Origin: Clostridiales bacterium | GTDB taxonomy: Bacteria; Bacillota; Clostridia; Oscillospirales; Ruminococcaceae | Assembly (NCBI GenBank): GCA_012518465.1 | Contig: JAAYSD010000020.1 | Location: 1 to 44,059 of the forward strand | Direction of reading: 5' to 3' | DNA: 44,059 nt | Shown here: in pieces, positions 6,150 through 14,270 of the stretch | Numbering within the stretch: position 1 is the first letter of the stretch | Layout of the letters: each line of letters opens with the position of its first letter | Made by a program: the position numbers and the translations under genes | The notes under the pieces: model-generated | Told to the model about the DNA's origin: nothing | The model's input: the letters and a program-made list of their open reading frames with translations, nothing else | Database searches by the model: none

Positions 6150-8090
6150 ATGAACAAGAATTATGAGCTTCCTTTATACTTATTTCATCAGGGTACACTT
6201 TATCAAGCCTATGATTTCTTTGGCTCTCATCGTGAGCAAGACGGCGTATATTTTCGTGTGTGGGCTCCTAATGCAAAAAGCATTTGCCTTGTAGGTGATT
6301 TTAATGAATGGCAGTCGGGAAAACACCCTATGCTGAAAATTACTAACTCCGTGTGGGAAATTAAGCTTCCTGATTTTAAAGCAGGCTCATTATATAAATA
6401 CAGAATAGAAACTAATGATGGTAAAATACTTATGAAAGCCGATCCATATGGATTTCATATGGAGGTGCGACCAAATACAGCTACTGTTTATTATGAATTT
6501 AAGAACTTTAAATGGAGTGATAAAAGATGGTTTAATAAGCGTGACAGTACCGATATTTACAATAGTCCTATCAATATTTATGAATTACATTTAGATTCAT
6601 GGAAGAAAAAAGGTGAGGAGGAAAGCTATACATTTTTAGAAATAGGACAGACTCTTATTCCATATGTGAAAGAAATGGGATATACACATATTGAGCTTAT
6701 GCCTATTGCTGAGCATCCCTTTGATGGTTCTTGGGGATATCAGCAGATTGGATACTATTCACCAACCTCAAGGCATGGTACACCTGAAGATTTTATGGAA
6801 TTTGTAAATGAATGTCATAAAAATAATATAGGAGTTATTTTAGATTGGGTACCTGCACATTTTCCAAAGGATGAGGCTGGCTTGTATGAATTTGATGGTA
6901 CTTGCTTATATGAATATTCTGATATAAACAAAAGAGAGCATTATGGCTGGGGAACAAGGGTGTTTGACTGGGGAAAAGGTGAGGTAAAATCCTTTTTGAT
7001 TTCCAATGCGCATTATTGGATAGATAAATATCATATTGACGGGCTTAGAGTAGATGCTGTTGCTAGTATGCTTTATCTTGATTATGACAGGAAGGACGGA
7101 GAATGGACACCTAATATTCATGGGTCTAATGAAAACCTAGAGGCAATTGAATTTTTAAAGCAGCTAAATTCATCATTATTTCAAAGGAATAAGAATATAC
7201 TTATGATTGCTGAGGAATCTACTGCATGGCCCTTAGTAACAAAGCCGGTTGATGCCGGTGGACTTGGATTTAACTTTAAATGGAATATGGGCTGGATGAA
7301 TGATATGCTAAGATATATTTCACTAGACCCTTTAAGCAGACCGTATAATCACAACAATATTACTTTTTCTTTTTTATATGCTTTTTCAGAAAATTTTATT
7401 TTGCCTATTTCGCATGATGAGGTTGTGCATGGAAAATGCTCAATGCTCGAAAAAATGGGCGGACCGAGAGAATACAGATTTGCATCATTAAGGACTTTTA
7501 TGGCGTATATGATGGCACATCCAGGTAAAAAGCTCACATTTATGGGACAGGAATTTGCACAATATAAGGAATGGAATTTTAAACAAAGTCTTGACTGGGA
7601 TTTGCTTGAATATGAAGAGCATAATAAGTATCATGAATATATAAAAGCATTGAATCAATTATATAAAAAGTCTAAGCCTTTTTGGGAGCTGGATACAGGC
7701 TGGGATGGCTTTAGTTGGATTAGTGGAGATGATAGTAAAAATAGCGTAATTGCTTTTAGGCGAATGTCAAGGACGGAGGAAATTATTGCTGTAATCTCAT
7801 TTCAGCCTGTTGAACATGATGTATATGAAATAGGCGTGCCTTATTATGGTGAATATACGGAGATTTTCACAACTGATGCAATCGAATTTGGAGGAAGTGG
7901 AATAGTTAATTTACCTCAGCTATCACGTGAAAAGCCAATGCATGGAATGTATCATTCAATCGCTTTGAGGCTTGCTCCTATGTCGGCAGTATTTTTAAAG
8001 GTTAAAAAGCTTGAGATAAAAAAGAAGAAAAGTTATAAGATAAAAACGCAAAGTATGGCAAATGTAGTTCAAACAAATTGTAAAAAATAA
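6150..8090 (+). CDS. glgB: 1,4-alpha-glucan branching enzyme
   Basis: A 646-residue GH13 enzyme that introduces alpha-1,6 branches into glycogen. ATG 6150 follows AGAGGGACAGGT. An N-terminal CBM48 domain (VYFRVWAPNAKSICLVGDFNEW, about residues 30-120) precedes the barrel. Catalytic residues are visible: nucleophile Asp302 in DGLRVDAVASM, acid/base Glu355 in MIAEES, and the transition-state Asp in LPISHDEVVHGK. The marker ELMPIAEHPFDGSWGYQ is specific for branching enzymes. The length is that of the short bacterial type without the extra N1 domain. It is first gene of glgB-glgC-glgD; a Lys-rich tail (KKLEIKKKKSYK) closes the protein. Confidence 0.96.
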   Translation: MNKNYELPLYLFHQGTLYQAYDFFGSHREQDGVYFRVWAPNAKSICLVGDFNEWQSGKHPMLKITNSVWEIKLPDFKAGSLYKYRIETNDGKILMKADPYGFHMEVRPNTATVYYEFKNFKWSDKRWFNKRDSTDIYNSPINIYELHLDSWKKKGEEESYTFLEIGQTLIPYVKEMGYTHIELMPIAEHPFDGSWGYQQIGYYSPTSRHGTPEDFMEFVNECHKNNIGVILDWVPAHFPKDEAGLYEFDGTCLYEYSDINKREHYGWGTRVFDWGKGEVKSFLISNAHYWIDKYHIDGLRVDAVASMLYLDYDRKDGEWTPNIHGSNENLEAIEFLKQLNSSLFQRNKNILMIAEESTAWPLVTKPVDAGGLGFNFKWNMGWMNDMLRYISLDPLSRPYNHNNITFSFLYAFSENFILPISHDEVVHGKCSMLEKMGGPREYRFASLRTFMAYMMAHPGKKLTFMGQEFAQYKEWNFKQSLDWDLLEYEEHNKYHEYIKALNQLYKKSKPFWELDTGWDGFSWISGDDSKNSVIAFRRMSRTEEIIAVISFQPVEHDVYEIGVPYYGEYTEIFTTDAIEFGGSGIVNLPQLSREKPMHGMYHSIALRLAPMSAVFLKVKKLEIKKKKSYKIKTQSMANVVQTNCKK

Positions 8091-8121
8091 AACCTTTATA
8101 TAAAAAGAAAGGCAGGAATTT

Positions 8122-9327
8122 ATGTATCACGTAAAGAAAGAATGTGTAGCTATGCTGTTAGCAGGTGGACAGGGAAGCCGCTTGTATGCATTGACTCAGG
8201 ATATGGCAAAGCCGGCAGTGCCTTATGGCGGAAAGTACAGGATAATTGATTTTCCTTTATCCAATTGTGTTAATTCTGGTATAGATACAGTAGGGGTTTT
8301 GACTCAATATCAGCCACTTGTACTTAATGAATACATAGGAAACGGGCAGCCATGGGGCTTAGACAGAGTTCATGGGGGTGTGCATGTATTGCCACCGTAC
8401 GAATCCTTTTCAGGTGCATCGTGGTATAAGGGTACAGCTAATGCGATTTATCAGAATATGAGCTTTATCGATAGATATAATCCTGAATATGTTATTATTT
8501 TGTCAGGCGACCATATTTATAAAATGGATTATGCTGATATGCTTGAATTTCATAAGGAAAGAAATGCATCAGCTACAATAGCAGTGCTTGAAGTACCATG
8601 GGAGGAAGCGCCACGCTTTGGTATTATGTCGACTGATGAGAACGACAGAATTACTGAATTTGCTGAAAAACCTGAACACCCTGAATCTAACCTTGCATCA
8701 ATGGGCATTTATATGTTTAATTGGAAGGATTTAAGACGCCATCTCATTGAAAATGAAAATGATGAAGCGGCAAGCAAGGATTTTGGAAAAAACATTATCC
8801 CTGCTATGTTAAACGAGGGGTTAAAGCTGGTGGCTTATCCTTTTGAAGGGTATTGGAAGGATGTAGGAACTATTGACAGTTTATGGGAGGCTAATATGGA
8901 TTTACTCAATCCTAAAGTTCCTCTTGATTTATATGAAGAAAATTGGAAAATATACTCAAGAAATCCTGTATATCCACCTCATTTTAGCTCTGAAAGCTCA
9001 AAGATTGAAAATTCTATGATTACTGAGGGGTGCAAAATCAGTGGAGAAATTGACTTTTCTGTGCTATTTGCAGGCGTTGTTGTGGAAGAAGGTGCGATAG
9101 TAAGAGATAGTATAATTATGCCTAATACAGTTATTAAAAAAGGTGCTGTAATAGAATATGCCATAATCGGTGAAGAATGTGTTATCGGGGAAAATGTGCA
9201 TATAGGTGGAAGACCTGAGGATATTGATGATAAAGAGTCTTGGGGCGTATCTGTTATCGGGCATGAAATAAATATTTCTGCTAATACGGTTATACCAGCA
9301 AAATCAATGATTTCGGAATCTGTGTAG
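8122..9327 (+). CDS. glgC: Glucose-1-phosphate adenylyltransferase, catalytic subunit
   Basis: A 401-residue enzyme making ADP-glucose from ATP and glucose 1-phosphate. ATG 8122 follows AAAGGCAGGAATT, 31 nt after glgB. The nucleotidyltransferase signature is complete: [38 protein letters not shown]. Further markers are [18 protein letters not shown] (metal Asp), FAEKPEHP and [15 protein letters not shown]. The C-terminal third is a left-handed beta-helix of hexapeptide repeats ([19 protein letters not shown]). It pairs with the following GlgD, as in Geobacillus and clostridia. Confidence 0.97.
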   Translation: MYHVKKECVAMLLAGGQGSRLYALTQDMAKPAVPYGGKYRIIDFPLSNCVNSGIDTVGVLTQYQPLVLNEYIGNGQPWGLDRVHGGVHVLPPYESFSGASWYKGTANAIYQNMSFIDRYNPEYVIILSGDHIYKMDYADMLEFHKERNASATIAVLEVPWEEAPRFGIMSTDENDRITEFAEKPEHPESNLASMGIYMFNWKDLRRHLIENENDEAASKDFGKNIIPAMLNEGLKLVAYPFEGYWKDVGTIDSLWEANMDLLNPKVPLDLYEENWKIYSRNPVYPPHFSSESSKIENSMITEGCKISGEIDFSVLFAGVVVEEGAIVRDSIIMPNTVIKKGAVIEYAIIGEECVIGENVHIGGRPEDIDDKESWGVSVIGHEINISANTVIPAKSMISESV

Positions 9328-9375
9328 TAATTGATTATGTCAGCGATGTTAAAATCGATTTAAAGGTAAATAAAT

Positions 9376-9398
9376 ACAAGCCTGTTGTTAAGGCTTGT
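9376..9398 (+). other. Intercistronic hairpin in front of glgD
   Basis: An 8-bp perfect stem ACAAGCCT/AGGCTTGT with loop GTTGTTA, ending 4 nt before the AAAGGAG ribosome site of glgD. It could set GlgC:GlgD stoichiometry by RNA stability or partial termination; that is inference. Confidence 0.5.
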
Positions 9399-9416
9399 TT
9401 GAAAAGGAGAAAATTT

Positions 9417-10541
9417 ATGGCAAGTATGTCAGATGTTATGGGACTTGTATTTTCAAATATGCATGATTCCTGCATTACTGAATTAACAGAGCAAAGGACA
9501 ATGGCAAGTGTGCCATTTGGAGGAAGATACAGGCTTATTGACTTTATGCTATCTAATATGGTTAATTCCGGTGTTACAGATGCGGGAGTCATTACTAAAT
9601 CTAATTATCAGAGCTTACTTGACCATTTAAGCTCAGGGCAGGAATGGGATTTAGCACGTAAAACAGGAGGGCTTAAGCTTTTACCACCGTTTGGCCATGC
9701 CGGTAGTGGTATCTATCGTGGGAGAATGGAGGCCTTAGCAGGCGTTCAGGAATACATAAGGCGTAATGATGCTGATTATGTAATATTAGCAGATAGTAAT
9801 GTTATAGCCAATATGGATTTAAAGCCTTTTGTAGAATTTCATAAAAAAAGGCAGGCTGATATAACTGTTGTTTATGGTAGGCAGTATTGTACAAAGGAAG
9901 AATCCAAGTCCAAGCTTGTTTTATTTTGTGATGAAAATGACAGGGTTTTTGATGTGCTGACCGGCCCTGAAATAAATGGTGAGATAAATGTTGCATTAAA
10001 TATATATGTTATGAATAAGAAGTTTTTACAAACCTTAATTGTTGAGGCTGCTTGCAGAAATCAGTATAGCTTTGAAAAGGATATTTTACAGAAAAAGCTG
10101 CGTGAATTTAAGGTTTTAGCGTATAAATATCAAGGATATTTTGCACAAATAGATAGCATGAAAGTGTTTTTTAAAAGTAATTTCGACTTACTTAATTCCG
10201 ATATCCGTACTGAATTATTTAAGGTGGATTCACCTATTTATACAAAGGTCCGTGATGAACCTCCTGCAAAATACGGTATAGGTGCGAGTGTTAGGAATTC
10301 CCTTATGGCTGATGGCTGTATTATTGAGGGGAAGGTTGAAAATTCTATCATTTTCCGTGGCGTTAAAATAGAAAAAGACTCAATAATTAAAAACAGCATA
10401 ATTATGCAGGGAAGCGTGATTAAACAAGGAAGTGATATCAATTATGCTGTGCTGGATAAAACTGTTCATGTGAGTGAAGGCAGTAGATTAACCGGTACAG
10501 CTGATTATCCAGTGTTTATAAAAAAAGCGGCTAAGGTCTAG
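9417..10541 (+). CDS. glgD: GlgD, regulatory subunit of ADP-glucose pyrophosphorylase
   Basis: A 374-residue GlgC paralogue. ATG 9417 has AAAGGAGAAAATT in front; the in-frame TTG six codons earlier overlaps that site. It keeps the fold (RTMASVPFGGRYRLIDFMLSNMVNSG, KLLPPF, QIDSMKVFFKSNFDLL, and C-terminal hexapeptide repeats with VENSIIFRGVKIEKD). It lacks the GGxGxRL phosphate-binding loop, where it reads LVFSNMHDSCIT. That loss marks the non-catalytic GlgD subunit, which raises GlgC activity in the hetero-oligomer. No glgA or glgP follows, so the pathway is completed elsewhere. Confidence 0.95.
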   Translation: MASMSDVMGLVFSNMHDSCITELTEQRTMASVPFGGRYRLIDFMLSNMVNSGVTDAGVITKSNYQSLLDHLSSGQEWDLARKTGGLKLLPPFGHAGSGIYRGRMEALAGVQEYIRRNDADYVILADSNVIANMDLKPFVEFHKKRQADITVVYGRQYCTKEESKSKLVLFCDENDRVFDVLTGPEINGEINVALNIYVMNKKFLQTLIVEAACRNQYSFEKDILQKKLREFKVLAYKYQGYFAQIDSMKVFFKSNFDLLNSDIRTELFKVDSPIYTKVRDEPPAKYGIGASVRNSLMADGCIIEGKVENSIIFRGVKIEKDSIIKNSIIMQGSVIKQGSDINYAVLDKTVHVSEGSRLTGTADYPVFIKKAAKV

Positions 10542-10644
10542 ATATATAATGTGATTATACTAATTAATGATAAAAATACTTGTTAAATATTTTAGTGAAT
10601 ATTGTAAATTAATTTTTGCTCATTTTAAAACATCTTAATCGTGA

Positions 10645-10711
10645 TATAATATCATTGTATACTTTTGCTGAAAATCTGTAATCTTTATTACTGATTTTCA
10701 GCATTATTTTT
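10645..10711 (+). terminator. Terminator downstream of glgD, with a possible small transcript
   Basis: A 10-bp stem GCTGAAAATC/GATTTTCAGC (10667-10676 with 10693-10702) has a further GTAAT/ATTAC inside it and is followed by ATTATTTTTTG. It sits 125 nt after glgD. A perfect TATAAT at 10645-10650 lies just upstream, so the hairpin might end a very short RNA rather than glgD. The rest of the gap up to 10743 shows nothing else. Confidence 0.6.
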
Positions 10712-10743
10712 TGCATAAATTATGTGATTTTGCTACAAAAGTA

Positions 10744-10772
10744 TTGACATTTATTATTTTTAGGCATATACT
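10744..10772 (+). promoter_or_regulatory. Promoter of the manganese operon
   Basis: TTGACA (10744-10749), a 17-nt spacer, and TATACT (10767-10772). It is near consensus, 64 nt before the regulator's start codon. Confidence 0.8.
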
Positions 10773-10796
10773 AATTATAGTTTAGGCACACCTAAA
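10759..10796. promoter_or_regulatory. Two DtxR/MntR-type operators over the promoter
   Basis: The distal site, 10781-10796, is a perfect palindrome TTTAGG-CACA-CCTAAA just past the predicted transcription start. The proximal site, TTTAGG-CATA-TACTAA (10759-10774), is a degenerate copy covering the -10 box. TTAGG/CCTAA half sites are characteristic of DtxR-family repressors, and the first gene of the operon encodes one. Autoregulation by metal-loaded repressor is inferred. Confidence 0.7.
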
Positions 10797-10835
10797 AATA
10801 TAATGATACGTTTATGGTAAAATAAAGGACTGGAT

Positions 10836-11531
10836 ATGACAGCTAATAGAGAAGATTATTTAAAGCAGATTTACAAGCTTGGCGGCGCTGAAAATTTTAT
10901 ATCGAATAAGCATCTTGCATTTTCACTTAATGTTTCTCCACCGTCAGTCAGTGAAATGATAGCAAAGCTTTCTAAGGAAGGATTAGTGACCTATGAAGCT
11001 TATAAAGGTGTTAAGCTTACGGAAGAGGGCAGAAAAAAATCTGTTTTTCTTGCACGAAGTCATAGGCTATGGGAGGTTTTTCTTATAGAAAAGCTTGGCT
11101 ATGATTGGAGCGACGCTCATATCGATGCTGAATTATTAGAGCATGTTACTCCTGAGAGGCTTGAAAAAAGACTTTATGCTTTTCTTGGAAAGCCAAAACG
11201 CTGTCCTCATGGTGAAATTATTCCTGATTATGAGGATATGGGAATAAAGGACGAGGGGCTAATTTTTCTTTCAGATATGGATTGTGGTAAAATGGCAACT
11301 CTCACCAGAGTAAAGGAAGAAAAGGAATTGCTTGATTATCTTCAAGATTTAGGCGTTGTTATTGGTTCTACAATAAAAATAATAAATAAAGGCGAGTATG
11401 AGGGAAACATAACTTTTGAGATGATAGCAGTTGAATCAATTGATGATAAAGAAAAGAGAAATAGTACAAGCAAGTCTATTACGGTTAGTCATAAAGCTGC
11501 ACAGAGAATTTTTGTAAGGGAAAATGATTAA
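10836..11531 (+). CDS. mntR: DtxR/MntR-family metal-dependent repressor
   Basis: A 231-residue regulator, ATG 10836 behind AAAGGACTGGAT. The N-terminal winged helix-turn-helix (EDYLKQIYKLGG, then LNVSPPSVSEMIAKLSKEGLV) is followed by the dimerisation/metal region (SHRLWEVFLIEKLGYDWSDAHIDAELLEHV, with CPHGEIIP after it). The last ~75 residues form an SH3-like FeoA-type domain (LLDYLQDLGVVIGSTIKII). It is therefore the long DtxR/IdeR-like form, not the 142-residue B. subtilis MntR. It heads an operon with a TroA-like transporter, which points to Mn (or Fe) sensing. The gene name is by context; IdeR or TroR would be equally fair. Confidence 0.85.
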   Translation: MTANREDYLKQIYKLGGAENFISNKHLAFSLNVSPPSVSEMIAKLSKEGLVTYEAYKGVKLTEEGRKKSVFLARSHRLWEVFLIEKLGYDWSDAHIDAELLEHVTPERLEKRLYAFLGKPKRCPHGEIIPDYEDMGIKDEGLIFLSDMDCGKMATLTRVKEEKELLDYLQDLGVVIGSTIKIINKGEYEGNITFEMIAVESIDDKEKRNSTSKSITVSHKAAQRIFVREND

Positions 11532-11551
11532 ATTTATTTTAGGAGGTAGTT

Positions 11552-12508
11552 ATGAAAAAAGCTTCTATGAGGAAAAAGGCGGCGATTTTAAAGATTTTTA
11601 CGGGAATAGTATTAATATTATCAATGGGACTTTTTATGCTAACAGGTTGTTCTATAAACACAACCTCAGATAACAATAAACTTAATGTAGTGGCAACTAC
11701 TACAATGCTAACTGATTTAGTAAAGCAGATAGGCGGCGAAAAAATCAATGTTTCAGGGCTTATGGGTACGGGGATAGACCCTCATTCATACAAGCCCACA
11801 GCAGGCGATGTAACTAAGCTGCAAACTGCTGATATAGCTGTTGTAAACGGACTTCATCTAGAAGGGAAGATGACAGATGTTTTTGATGATTTAAAGAAAA
11901 TTGATAAAATAGTAGTAAATTTAGAAGAGCAAATTGATAAATCGAAATTTTATCAAGAGGAAGAAGGTGTGTATGACCCACATATTTGGTTTGATGTATC
12001 GATATGGAAGGAAGCTGCAAAGGCAGTAGAAAAGGCACTTTCAGATAATGATGAGGAAAACAGCAGTACTTATAAAAGCAATTTAGAAGAGTATTTAAAG
12101 CAGCTTGATGAGCTTGAGGAATATATTATTGAAAAGGTTAATTCTCTTCCTGAGGAGTCAAGAGTGCTGGTTACTGCACATGATGCTTTTGGATATTTTG
12201 CAAGGGCATATGGCTTTGAAGTAAAGGGTATTCAAGGAATTAATACTCAGGCAGAGGCAGGAACTGCTGATGTTGATAATTTAGCACAATTTATAGCTGA
12301 TAATAAGATAAAGGCTATTTTTGTCGAAAGCTCTGTTTCACCAAAGACTATTGAGTCGCTGGAGGCAGCGGTAAAGGCAAAGGGGTTTGAAACGAGCATT
12401 GGAGGAGAGCTGTACTCTGACTCATTAGGTGATGAAACTTCAGATACAGAAACTTATATAAAGACATTTAAAAAGAATATAGACACAATTATTAATGCTT
12501 TGAAATAG
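11552..12508 (+). CDS. mntA: Metal ABC transporter substrate-binding lipoprotein (TroA/MntA family)
   Basis: A 318-residue cluster A-I binding protein, ATG 11552 behind AGGAGGTAGTT, 20 nt after mntR. The N-terminal hydrophobic segment ends MLTGC, a lipobox, so it is tethered on the outer face of the membrane. Metal ligands read by comparison with TroA are His78 (GIDPHSY), His144 (YDPHIW), His210 (VTAHDAFGYF) and Asp291 (YSDSLG). A His in third position is the TroA/B. subtilis MntA pattern; streptococcal PsaA has Glu there. There is no His-rich loop of the ZnuA type, which argues against zinc. Manganese is the best guess. Confidence 0.9.
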   Translation: MKKASMRKKAAILKIFTGIVLILSMGLFMLTGCSINTTSDNNKLNVVATTTMLTDLVKQIGGEKINVSGLMGTGIDPHSYKPTAGDVTKLQTADIAVVNGLHLEGKMTDVFDDLKKIDKIVVNLEEQIDKSKFYQEEEGVYDPHIWFDVSIWKEAAKAVEKALSDNDEENSSTYKSNLEEYLKQLDELEEYIIEKVNSLPEESRVLVTAHDAFGYFARAYGFEVKGIQGINTQAEAGTADVDNLAQFIADNKIKAIFVESSVSPKTIESLEAAVKAKGFETSIGGELYSDSLGDETSDTETYIKTFKKNIDTIINALK

Positions 12509-12540
12509 AATGTTATATTTAATTTGAAAAGAGGGATAAG

Positions 12541-13347
12541 ATGAGTGGCGAGTCTTTAAAAACAAACGAATATATTGCCATTGCTGAGGATTTAACAGTT
12601 GCTTATGGTGAAAAGCCTGTGCTTTGGGACGTTGATTTCAATGTTCCAAAGGGGAAGCTTATGGCTATTGTAGGTCCTAATGGAGCAGGGAAAAGCACGT
12701 TGATAAAATCAATGCTAGGCTTATTAAAGCCCGTTGCAGGCAAGGTTGAGTTTTTTATCAATTCTGATAATAAGCCAAGCAATTTTAAGGATAAGGGGAT
12801 AAGCAGAAAAATTGCTTATGTTCCTCAGAGCGGAAGTGTCGACTGGGATTTTCCGGCGACAGCACTTGACGTTGTACTTATGGGAAGATACGGACATTTG
12901 GGCTGGATTAAAAGACCTAAAAAGGCTGATAAGCAGCTTGCACTTGAAATGCTTGAAAAAGTAGGTATGAAGGAGTTTCAAAGCAGGCAGATAAGTCAGC
13001 TTTCAGGGGGACAGCAGCAGAGAGTGTTTTTAGCACGAGCTTTAGTCCAGCAGGCTGAATTGTATTTTATGGATGAACCCTTCAAGGGCGTTGATGCAAA
13101 AACTGAAAAGGCAATAATAACCTTGTTAAAGGAGTTAAAAGCACAGGGTAAAACAGTTGTTGTCGTTCACCATGATTTAAGAACCGTTACAGAGTATTTT
13201 GATTGGGTTACCTTGATTAATATGCGAATAATTGCCGAGGGTGAGGTAAATGAAACATTTACCAATGAAAATATTGATAAGGCTTATGGCAGAATCCGTT
13301 CGGATTTAGTTGAAGCTGTAAATACCGACGGAGAAAGCAGGGTGTAG
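12541..13347 (+). CDS. mntB: Metal ABC transporter ATP-binding protein
   Basis: A 268-residue cytoplasmic ATPase that powers the importer. ATG 12541 lies behind AAAGAGGGATAAG. All nucleotide-binding motifs are present: Walker A GPNGAGKST (about residue 44), Q-loop YVPQSG, signature LSGGQQQR, Walker B LYFMDEPF, and H-loop VVVHHD. VDWDFPATALDVVLMGRYG is typical of the Mn/Zn/Fe chelate subfamily (MntB/ZnuC/TroB). It is co-transcribed with the binding protein and both permeases. Confidence 0.93.
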   Translation: MSGESLKTNEYIAIAEDLTVAYGEKPVLWDVDFNVPKGKLMAIVGPNGAGKSTLIKSMLGLLKPVAGKVEFFINSDNKPSNFKDKGISRKIAYVPQSGSVDWDFPATALDVVLMGRYGHLGWIKRPKKADKQLALEMLEKVGMKEFQSRQISQLSGGQQQRVFLARALVQQAELYFMDEPFKGVDAKTEKAIITLLKELKAQGKTVVVVHHDLRTVTEYFDWVTLINMRIIAEGEVNETFTNENIDKAYGRIRSDLVEAVNTDGESRV

Positions 13348-13349
13348 TT

Positions 13350-14270
13350 ATGATGGATATTCTTTCAAGATTAAATAACTATACGACTATTGTGGTAGCA
13401 TTAGGTGCTGCTGTGCTTGGTATGATAAGTGGTGTAATAGGCAGCTACTCAGTTATTAGAAAGCAGAGCCTGATAGGTGATGGAGTATCACATTCTGCCT
13501 TACCTGGTGTAGTTTTGGCATTTATGATGACGGGGAATAAAAGTACTGAGGTTTTACTTTTAGGTGCTTTGGTAGCGGGTATCTTGGCAGCTGGATTTAT
13601 AATAGGTATTGTTAAAAATTCACGGATAAAGTTTGATAGTGCATTAGCACTTGTTATGTCGGTATTTTTTGGAACAGGTCTTGTACTTTTATCAATTGTA
13701 CAAAAGACACCTGATTCTGCACAGGCAGGACTTAGCAGGTTTATCTTTGGACAGGTATCAGCTATTTTAAAAAGAGATGTCTATATTATGACAATTGTAA
13801 GTGCTGTTTTAATATTGCTGGTGATTCTGTTTTGGAAGGAATTTAAGCTATTTAGTTTTGACCCAGAATACGCACACACACTGGGCTTTAAGCCCATGCG
13901 ACTTAATTTATTGTTGATGCTGATGACTGTTTTTACAATAATAATAGGTCTGCAAACGGTGGGTGTAATTTTAATGAGTGCAATGTTGATTGCACCTGGA
14001 GTTGCTGCAAGGCAGTGGACGGATAGACTTTGGCTTATGATTGTTTTATCTGCTGTATTTGGTGCTGGTGCTGGTGTGATTGGTGCTTTCTCAAGCTCAT
14101 TAGCTGAAAAGCTTCCTACCGGCCCTGCTATTGTGGTAGTAATAAGTATTATTGTACTTATCAGTATTTTAATTGCCCCCAACAGGGGATTGATAAGTAA
14201 GGCACTAAGACGCAGAAAAAGTAAAAAGGGATGGTTAGAAAAAGGTGTAAAAGGAGGAGATATTATATGA
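13350..14270 (+). CDS. Metal ABC transporter permease (ABC-3 family)
   Basis: A 306-residue integral membrane protein, starting 2 nt after the ATPase stop; two adjacent ATGs (13350, 13353) are possible. It shows about eight to nine hydrophobic segments and the ABC-3 hallmarks: SYSVIRKQSLIGDGVSHSALPGVV near the N-terminus, DPEYAHTLGF in the middle, and VGVILMSAMLIAPGVAARQW. This corresponds to MntD/TroC-type subunits. It overlaps the next permease by the 4-nt ATGA, which suggests translational coupling and a permease heterodimer. Confidence 0.9.
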   Translation: MMDILSRLNNYTTIVVALGAAVLGMISGVIGSYSVIRKQSLIGDGVSHSALPGVVLAFMMTGNKSTEVLLLGALVAGILAAGFIIGIVKNSRIKFDSALALVMSVFFGTGLVLLSIVQKTPDSAQAGLSRFIFGQVSAILKRDVYIMTIVSAVLILLVILFWKEFKLFSFDPEYAHTLGFKPMRLNLLLMLMTVFTIIIGLQTVGVILMSAMLIAPGVAARQWTDRLWLMIVLSAVFGAGAGVIGAFSSSLAEKLPTGPAIVVVISIIVLISILIAPNRGLISKALRRRKSKKGWLEKGVKGGDII

